Source: Enterococcus hirae ATCC 9790 (lineage in GTDB: Bacteria > Bacillota > Bacilli > Lactobacillales > Enterococcaceae). From it: 64,000 bases of DNA. Below, piece by piece: positions 59,319-64,000 of the stretch. Where the stretch lies: assembly GCF_000271405.2 (NCBI RefSeq), contig NC_018081.1, forward strand, positions 2,586,912-2,650,911, read 5' to 3'. Below the pieces are notes generated by a model. It was not told the origin of the DNA. It saw nothing but the letters and a program-made list of their open reading frames with translations, and searched no databases. The translations under genes and the position numbers were made by a program. Each line of letters opens with the position of its first letter. Position 1 is the first letter of the stretch.

Positions 59319-59945
59319 TTATTTAACTTTTAATTGTTGTCCAGGATAAATCATATAATTATTTGGATCTAAACCATTTAATGCAAATAATTGATCAATA
59401 GTGATCCCGGCACGTTCAGCTACTTGTTTAGGTCCGTCACCTGGTTGAACAGTCACTGTTGATCCATCTGCAGCAGCCGAAGAGGATGGTGTTGTCGCTT
59501 CTTCTACCGTGCTAGTTGGTTGTGTTTCTTGTTGGTAAGTAGACGTTGTCGAAGGCGTTGTTTCCTCTGGTACAGTAGTACTTTGTGGTGTACTTGCTAC
59601 TACTGATTCTGTCTGAGTAGTGCTTTCAGGCTCCGTACTTGATTCTTTTGTTGATGATACTTCTGATGAGGTCGTACTTTCCACTACAGAAGACGTTGTT
59701 GTAGTTGATGATGCACTTGAAGCATTGGAAGACCCATTTCTAATCCAGAAGTAAGCTCCCGCTGGAATTGCAATACACAATACTAATAATACTAAGAAGA
59801 GAGACAAAAACAGCGTGTTGCCTTTCTTTTGTTGTCGTTGAGAACTTCTTGAAGAAACTTCGTCTTCAGTGTCATAAATCGGTTGTTCCCATGGCTCTTG
59901 TGTTTCATTATTTTCTGATGAATGATGTCTATCTTTTCTGCTCAC
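59319..59945 (-). CDS. Membrane-anchored LysM-domain protein
   Basis: The 208-residue protein has a charged cytoplasmic N-terminus (about residues 1-43), one membrane helix (about 44-68), a long Ser/Thr/Glu-rich low-complexity spacer (about 70-160) and a C-terminal LysM domain (VTVQPGDGPKQVAERAGITIDQLFALNGLDPNNYMIYPGQQLKVK) for peptidoglycan binding. It probably tethers the membrane to the wall; no enzyme domain is present. The start is GTG with AGGAGGT upstream. It lies between recQ and cmk. Confidence 0.88.
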   Translation of the reverse strand: MSRKDRHHSSENNETQEPWEQPIYDTEDEVSSRSSQRQQKKGNTLFLSLFLVLLVLCIAIPAGAYFWIRNGSSNASSASSTTTTSSVVESTTSSEVSSTKESSTEPESTTQTESVVASTPQSTTVPEETTPSTTSTYQQETQPTSTVEEATTPSSSAAADGSTVTVQPGDGPKQVAERAGITIDQLFALNGLDPNNYMIYPGQQLKVK

Positions 59946-60029
59946 CTTATTAACCTCCTAATTTCTATCGTGAATATTATACCATAGCCAGAACGCGATT
60001 GTCTTATAAATTTTCTATCCAATGTTTTT

Positions 60030-61421
60030 TTAAAATAAATTTAGTAAAATATCTTGCCACTGTTTTAGCTCTACAGATGGGCTGACTTCTCTATTTTCCT
60101 GACTCGTAAGGACCGCTCCATCAATATCACAACATTTTTCTGGTTTTTTTATCAGTTTCTCCCCAAAGTATTCAAGAATCAGCGCTCTTCGACAAGTCTT
60201 TGCATTGACATAATGAAGCATTTGTTGTAGTCGATATTCCTTTTCTTTTTCTTGACGTTTTAGCCGATTTAACCACTCTTGCGGATTGCTCGTTTGTGCA
60301 ATTATTTCTAACCATTTTTGTTGAATCTCATCGAATTGTTCTTGTTCATTGCTATGATATTGCAGATAAATTTCAAAACTTTGTCGTTGTTCTCTAGAAA
60401 GTTGATTAAAAAAATAATGAATGCGTTCGTCATTTTCTTTGTATAAAAGAATCGCTTCACTCGCCTGTTGGTCTCTTCCCGCACGCCCGATTTCTTGAAC
60501 ATAATTTTCTAAACTATCTGGTAAATCGTAATGGACAACATAACGGATATCTGGCTTATCGATGCCCATACCAAAAGCATTCGTCGCAATCAAAAATTGA
60601 AGTTTATTTTGACTAAATTGTTGTTGCAACTGTCGCCTTTGTGATGCCTCTAATCCACCATGATAATAGCCGATAGTAAAACGTGAGCGAAATAGCTGAT
60701 ACAAACGCTCTACCTCTTTCTTTGTCGCACAATAAATAATCATCGAGCCTTTTGCTTGTTTCATCAGGTCCTCTAGATCAGCTTCTTTTTGGGAAGTCTT
60801 TTTGACATATAAAGCAATATTTTGTCGATTAACCGAATGGATAATTCGAACTGGCACTTCTTGAAACAAGACAGTTTCAATATCATGTTGCACGGCTGTA
60901 GTAGCGGTTGCTGTCAAGGCAAGCGTTACTGGAGAGCCTAATTTCTGAGCAATTTCTCCTAGTTGTTGGTATTCCGGACGGAAATCTACCCCCCACTGAG
61001 AAACGCAATGCGCCTCATCGATCACATATAACCCAATTTTTTGTTTTTGTAATTGTTCTATCACATCTTTTTGCGTCAACATTTCTGGACTTAAAAATAA
61101 AAATTTATAATCGGACAAATGATTTAACACATAATATCGTTCCGTTCTAGATAGTAAACTATTGAAAGCAACAACTCGCTTTTCTCCTTGTTTCTGTAGT
61201 TGCATCACCTGATCCTCCATCAATGAAAGCAAAGGTGAAACAATGATAACTATTCCTTCACGCAGATAACCGGTCAGTTGGTAGCATAGGCTTTTTCCAT
61301 TTCCTGTCGGTAACACTGCGAGGACATCTTGGTCATTCAATAAAGACTGGATGATTTCTTCTTGTCCTGAACGAAACGAAGTAAATCCAAAACGTTTTTG
61401 TAGTTCATCCTTCAGCGACAT
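60030..61421 (-). CDS. recQ: RecQ-family ATP-dependent DNA helicase
   Basis: This is a 3'-5' superfamily 2 helicase for recombination and fork repair. The 463-residue protein has FGFTSFRSGQEEII (Q motif), Walker A LPTGNGKSLCYQL, VIDEAHCVSQWGVDFRPEY, LTATAT, ATNAFGMGIDKPDIRYVVHYD and QEIGRAGRDQ, then a zinc-binding region with CRR and CCDID. It lacks an HRDC domain, like Bacillus RecS. Its start overlaps ypbB by 17 bases. Confidence 0.94.
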   Translation of the reverse strand: MSLKDELQKRFGFTSFRSGQEEIIQSLLNDQDVLAVLPTGNGKSLCYQLTGYLREGIVIIVSPLLSLMEDQVMQLQKQGEKRVVAFNSLLSRTERYYVLNHLSDYKFLFLSPEMLTQKDVIEQLQKQKIGLYVIDEAHCVSQWGVDFRPEYQQLGEIAQKLGSPVTLALTATATTAVQHDIETVLFQEVPVRIIHSVNRQNIALYVKKTSQKEADLEDLMKQAKGSMIIYCATKKEVERLYQLFRSRFTIGYYHGGLEASQRRQLQQQFSQNKLQFLIATNAFGMGIDKPDIRYVVHYDLPDSLENYVQEIGRAGRDQQASEAILLYKENDERIHYFFNQLSREQRQSFEIYLQYHSNEQEQFDEIQQKWLEIIAQTSNPQEWLNRLKRQEKEKEYRLQQMLHYVNAKTCRRALILEYFGEKLIKKPEKCCDIDGAVLTSQENREVSPSVELKQWQDILLNLF

Positions 61422-62433
61422 TCTTCAGTTCCCCTTTCAATACACCAATTTGATAAAAACGAAACTCTCCATAGTCTAGTGGTGCGACTTCATTTAATTC
61501 TCGATAATTCCATTCTTTGATGTTCGATAGTTGACTTAGTCGCTTAAATGTCTGCTTGGTGATCATTTTTTGATAAGGAAAATCAGTTAAATAAAGTTGC
61601 CATTCGATCAAATGATCGGTTACTGTTCCTCTTTTTAAATGACGTATCTTCATTACTTCATCAATTGAGCATCCAGATAAAATCAGTTTTCTCGTCGTTA
61701 ACATACTTTGATTGAAGTTTTGCATAAGTAGTGGTGAAACCAATTGAAAAAGCAACGAATCTTTTTTTTCTTCGATTGTTTTTAGCAGCAGGTGTACTTG
61801 CTTTGCTTCATACAATTCACGTTGCACTTCATTGGTTATTTCTGTTAATTGATAAGTTAATAGACCAGGTGACTGGATACCTGAAAATTGATTGGCCAGA
61901 AAGTTAGCCGATTCAGATGTCATCGTTGAAAAGATTTCACTCAGTTCTTGGCTTAATTTTTTTGCTAAGGTTTGTCGATCTAGTTGTGTGTCAGCTAACC
62001 ATTTTTTTACTTGGATAGTATAATAGGGACTAGTTTCAATCGGTAAGTATTCCTTTTTATTATTTACCAGATGAGAGACAACTTGAACAGCAAACTTGAT
62101 CAACCGCCAACAATTCTCAGCGGTTCTTCCATAACGATCATAATGGAGCCCTTCTAGATCAATTATTTCTTCTGCTAAAGCTTTTTCACCTAAATGAGTG
62201 ATCATCACGCCATCTTCTAGCTGAATAAGGAACTTTTGGTCAACTAATTGGTCAATGATACGTGTAAATTCTTCTTGATTCATTTTAGGAAAACTACCAT
62301 GTATAAATAATAAATGGTTTAAAAAACTATAAATCAATACCGAACTCGTTCGTTTTCCTGTGATAACTTGGTATAAGGAGCTGATCCTTAACTTGTTTCT
62401 TGTTGAAAATAAAGCTAAAATAAATGAAGTCAT
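61405..62433 (-). CDS. Helix-turn-helix protein YpbB-like, partner of RecQ
   Basis: The 342-residue protein is encoded directly before recQ and overlaps it by 17 bases, as in Bacillus ypbB-recS. It has two HTH-like helical regions, one near the N-terminus (about residues 45-110) and a C-terminal domain with SGCSIDEVMKIRHLKRGTVTDHLIEW, the helicase-associated HTH. The role is unknown; the coupling suggests that it works with the helicase on DNA. Confidence 0.85.
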   Translation of the reverse strand: MTSFILALFSTRNKLRISSLYQVITGKRTSSVLIYSFLNHLLFIHGSFPKMNQEEFTRIIDQLVDQKFLIQLEDGVMITHLGEKALAEEIIDLEGLHYDRYGRTAENCWRLIKFAVQVVSHLVNNKKEYLPIETSPYYTIQVKKWLADTQLDRQTLAKKLSQELSEIFSTMTSESANFLANQFSGIQSPGLLTYQLTEITNEVQRELYEAKQVHLLLKTIEEKKDSLLFQLVSPLLMQNFNQSMLTTRKLILSGCSIDEVMKIRHLKRGTVTDHLIEWQLYLTDFPYQKMITKQTFKRLSQLSNIKEWNYRELNEVAPLDYGEFRFYQIGVLKGELKNVAEG

Positions 62434-62463
62434 ATTACTCCCCTTAAGAATAGGATGGTCAAA

Positions 62464-62682
62464 ATGTCATTACTATGTAAATTAGTACCTGAGCGCTGTA
62501 TCGCTTGTGGTCTTTGTCAAATCGAAGCCCCAGATATCTTTGATTATGATGAAGAAGGAATCGTTTTATTTGCCCAAGAACCAGAAGCTCATCAGCAATT
62601 TGTTTCTCAAACTGACGAGGAAGCCGTCAGAAAAGCTTATCAAAAATGTCCAGTAAGAGCTATTTTATTAGAGAAATCATGA
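62464..62682 (+). CDS. fer: Ferredoxin, single [4Fe-4S]
   Basis: The 72-residue protein carries one cluster with Cys12, Cys15, Cys18 (RCIACGLC) and Cys62 (KCPVRA), and the Bacillus Fer-like IEAPDIFDYDEEGI stretch. It is an electron carrier; its partner is unknown. The ATG at 62464 has AGGATGG five bases upstream, so I prefer it to 62455. It is divergent from ypbB, a conserved arrangement in Firmicutes. Confidence 0.92.
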   Translation: MSLLCKLVPERCIACGLCQIEAPDIFDYDEEGIVLFAQEPEAHQQFVSQTDEEAVRKAYQKCPVRAILLEKS

Positions 62683-62854
62683 AAACTAGTTAACCAAATG
62701 AATATAGATCAATGTAAGTGTTTCTAACAATGATGATTTGAAAAGTAGGCAGTTGACCTGGAAATGGTGTCTGAACAAATTTCTTTCTATGTTCAAGTGA
62801 AAGTTTGAGTTGATTTATCTCTAGTCTATTTATATAAAGATTGTGACTTATGTA

Positions 62855-62955
62855 GCTCTTCGGCAAAGTTTCTGATAAATGGACTTCTGAACTGCCTTAG
62901 ATAAAGTCATGAAAGAAGCGGGAAGCTACGATAACAATAAGCTTGAATTTTTTTT
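62855..62955. repeat. Degenerate intergenic repeat, copy C
   Basis: GATAAAGTCATGAAAGAAGCGGGAAGCTACGATAACAATAAG shares its core and order with copies A (47846) and B (51190). One frame reads LDKVMKEAGSYDNNKLEFF, so it may be a decayed coding piece. Confidence 0.45.
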
Positions 62956-62995
62956 AACAGTTTCTCATGTTTAAAAAAATTCAAGCTTTTTTCAA
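62939..62995. terminator. Bidirectional terminator after fer
   Basis: AAGCTTGAATTTTTTT pairs with AAAAAAATTCAAGCTT, followed by TTTTT. It lies between fer and the convergent hydrolase gene. The rest of 62683-63056 holds no gene that I can support. Confidence 0.75.
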
Positions 62996-63056
62996 AGAGC
63001 TGATGCACACTTTTTACTCATTTTTAAAGTGAGCTGTAAGATTTAGGTCTGGAACT

Positions 63057-63791
63057 CTATTCTCCTAACCAATTGATTAACGTATTGGTAATCGCTGTTT
63101 GTTGGTCTTCGTTTGTAATCTTAGCTTTACCGTCTCCCTTTTGTTCCCCATAGCTGCCAAATCCGCCATGATTTCCTCCATTAATCGAAACATATTCTGT
63201 TTGCTCAGGTAAATATTCTTTAGCTGATTCATAGGCTTTTTGATTCAAGACTTTATCATTAGACGCAGTCAGGCTTAATACAGGTAACGTCGTTTTCGCC
63301 AATGTACCTTTTTCATCAGGATAGCTTGCTAAGAAAAAGATTCCTTTTAAGTGTTTGTCAGAAGAATGCTGATTAGCATAGCGACTCGCCATGACGCCCC
63401 CCAATGAGTGTCCACCAATCACATAATTTCGATTTGAAAAGTCTTCTTTGATCTTATCTGCCTTATTCCCACTAAGTATGGCTAAGTCAAGAGGCATCTT
63501 AGCGATTGCTACGGAGTACCCACTTTTTGCTAATTGTTCAGCCCAGACACTATAACTAGCTGGTTCAACCAAAGCACCTGGATAAAAAATAACCAGTGGT
63601 TTTTGACTTTTTTCTTTCGTCTCAAAAAATAAATAATCTTTTTTATCCTTTCCATTTTGGGCTATTTGACTTGCTTGACTAGATGGTTCATAGGTATTTT
63701 GTTGTAAATAGTAGTACCCAGCGCCTCCTGCTAGCCCCAAAAAAATAATTATACCAATTAATACTCGCTTAAATATCTTCACATCTCTCAC
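63057..63791 (-). CDS. Membrane-anchored alpha/beta hydrolase
   Basis: The 244-residue protein has one N-terminal membrane helix (about residues 8-29) and an extracytoplasmic alpha/beta-hydrolase domain with the nucleophile Ser129 in GGHSLGGVMASRYA, the acid Asp in TASNDKVLN, and His in NGGNHGGFGSYG. It probably acts as an esterase at the cell surface; the substrate is unknown. The start is GTG at 63791 (AGGAGA upstream) or GTG at 63782. Confidence 0.88.
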   Translation of the reverse strand: MRDVKIFKRVLIGIIIFLGLAGGAGYYYLQQNTYEPSSQASQIAQNGKDKKDYLFFETKEKSQKPLVIFYPGALVEPASYSVWAEQLAKSGYSVAIAKMPLDLAILSGNKADKIKEDFSNRNYVIGGHSLGGVMASRYANQHSSDKHLKGIFFLASYPDEKGTLAKTTLPVLSLTASNDKVLNQKAYESAKEYLPEQTEYVSINGGNHGGFGSYGEQKGDGKAKITNEDQQTAITNTLINWLGE

Positions 63792-63959
63792 CTATTCTCC
63801 TTTTATCGTACCTATTGATCGATTATAAATTCACACTAAATAAAATACGAATAAATTGCAACTCTTTTTTCTTGAAAAAGAATAAATTTGTTTAGCCAGT
63901 GGCACTAAATGCGATCTTTCTTAGACCTGACTCTTCCCCTCAACAAGACCCACTATAAC

Positions 63960-64000
63960 AAAAAAAAAGGCTGATGAATGTACATTGACCTTCATCAGCC
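63960..64000 (-). terminator. Terminator of a gene to the right of the window
   Basis: GGCTGATGAA pairs with TTCATCAGCC; on the minus strand it runs into a long U-tract. It shows that a minus-strand gene ends just beyond 64000. Confidence 0.8.

Overview
The window is low-GC Firmicutes chromosome, almost certainly an Enterococcus of the E. faecium/hirae/durans/mundtii group. The evidence is AT-rich sequence, strong AGGAGG-type ribosome binding sites, frequent TTG/GTG starts and Bacillales/Lactobacillales synteny blocks: parE-parC, ylqF-rnhB-dprA-topA-trmFO, xerC-hslV-hslU-codY, thyA-folA with ypmR-ypmS-msrA-yozE, ypiA-ypiB, and cmk-rpsA with der-hup. The species is inferred, not proven. Most genes lie on the minus strand. 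I see no tRNA, rRNA or CRISPR array.

Layout. 0-5.4 kb: N-terminal part of a membrane sensor/regulator, a divergent DeoR regulator, and pflB-pflA. 5.5-10.1 kb: topoisomerase IV (parE-parC). 10.2-12.5 kb: CoA-binding protein, plsY, LacX-type epimerase. 12.6-22.8 kb: two linked housekeeping units, xerC-hslV-hslU-codY and rbgA-rnhB-dprA-topA-trmFO. 22.8-26.2 kb: a 670-base unexplained gap, a LytTR/DUF3021 pair, a VOC protein and lipoate ligase. 26.3-34 kb: lepB, yozE, msrA, ypmS, ypmR-like, degV, folA, thyA and an ABC-F ATPase. 34-36.6 kb: accessory segment with a metal-dependent cyclase, a divergent two-gene SMR exporter and a decayed plasmid-type topoisomerase III. 36.6-45.6 kb: CPA1 antiporter, two uncharacterised proteins, cca, a MazG-like enzyme, yitT, ypiB, ypiA and a degenerate AroB-like protein. 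45.9-48.6 kb: large polytopic membrane protein and a dead phage integrase. 48.6-59.3 kb: the hup-der/rpsA-cmk block, interrupted by a sucrose island (scrR-scrB divergent from scrA-scrK). 59.3-63.8 kb: LysM protein, recQ, ypbB, ferredoxin and an alpha/beta hydrolase.

Main observations. Three minus-strand genes (thyA, rnhB, ypiB) each lack one A in an A-run and are thrown out of frame. In thyA this creates an apparent 486-residue thymidylate synthase-DHFR fusion, which I read as an artefact or a mutation, not a designed bifunctional enzyme. The sucrose island is bordered by the C-terminal piece (left) and N-terminal piece (right) of the same kind of IS200/IS605 tnpA gene in the same orientation, as if it had landed in or replaced the middle of an IS between rpsA and der. 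The SMR pair has a perfect 16-bp-stem terminator just upstream, overlapped by a 19-codon leader ORF with its own strong RBS, which suggests attenuation control. A DHQ-synthase-like protein without the expected catalytic residues sits before ypiA-ypiB, where other Firmicutes carry aromatic biosynthesis genes. Near-identical terminator-type repeats and a second family of degenerate intergenic repeats are scattered through the window. No unmistakably new multi-gene system is present; the cyclase/SMR module and the AroB-like gene are the best candidates for new biology.
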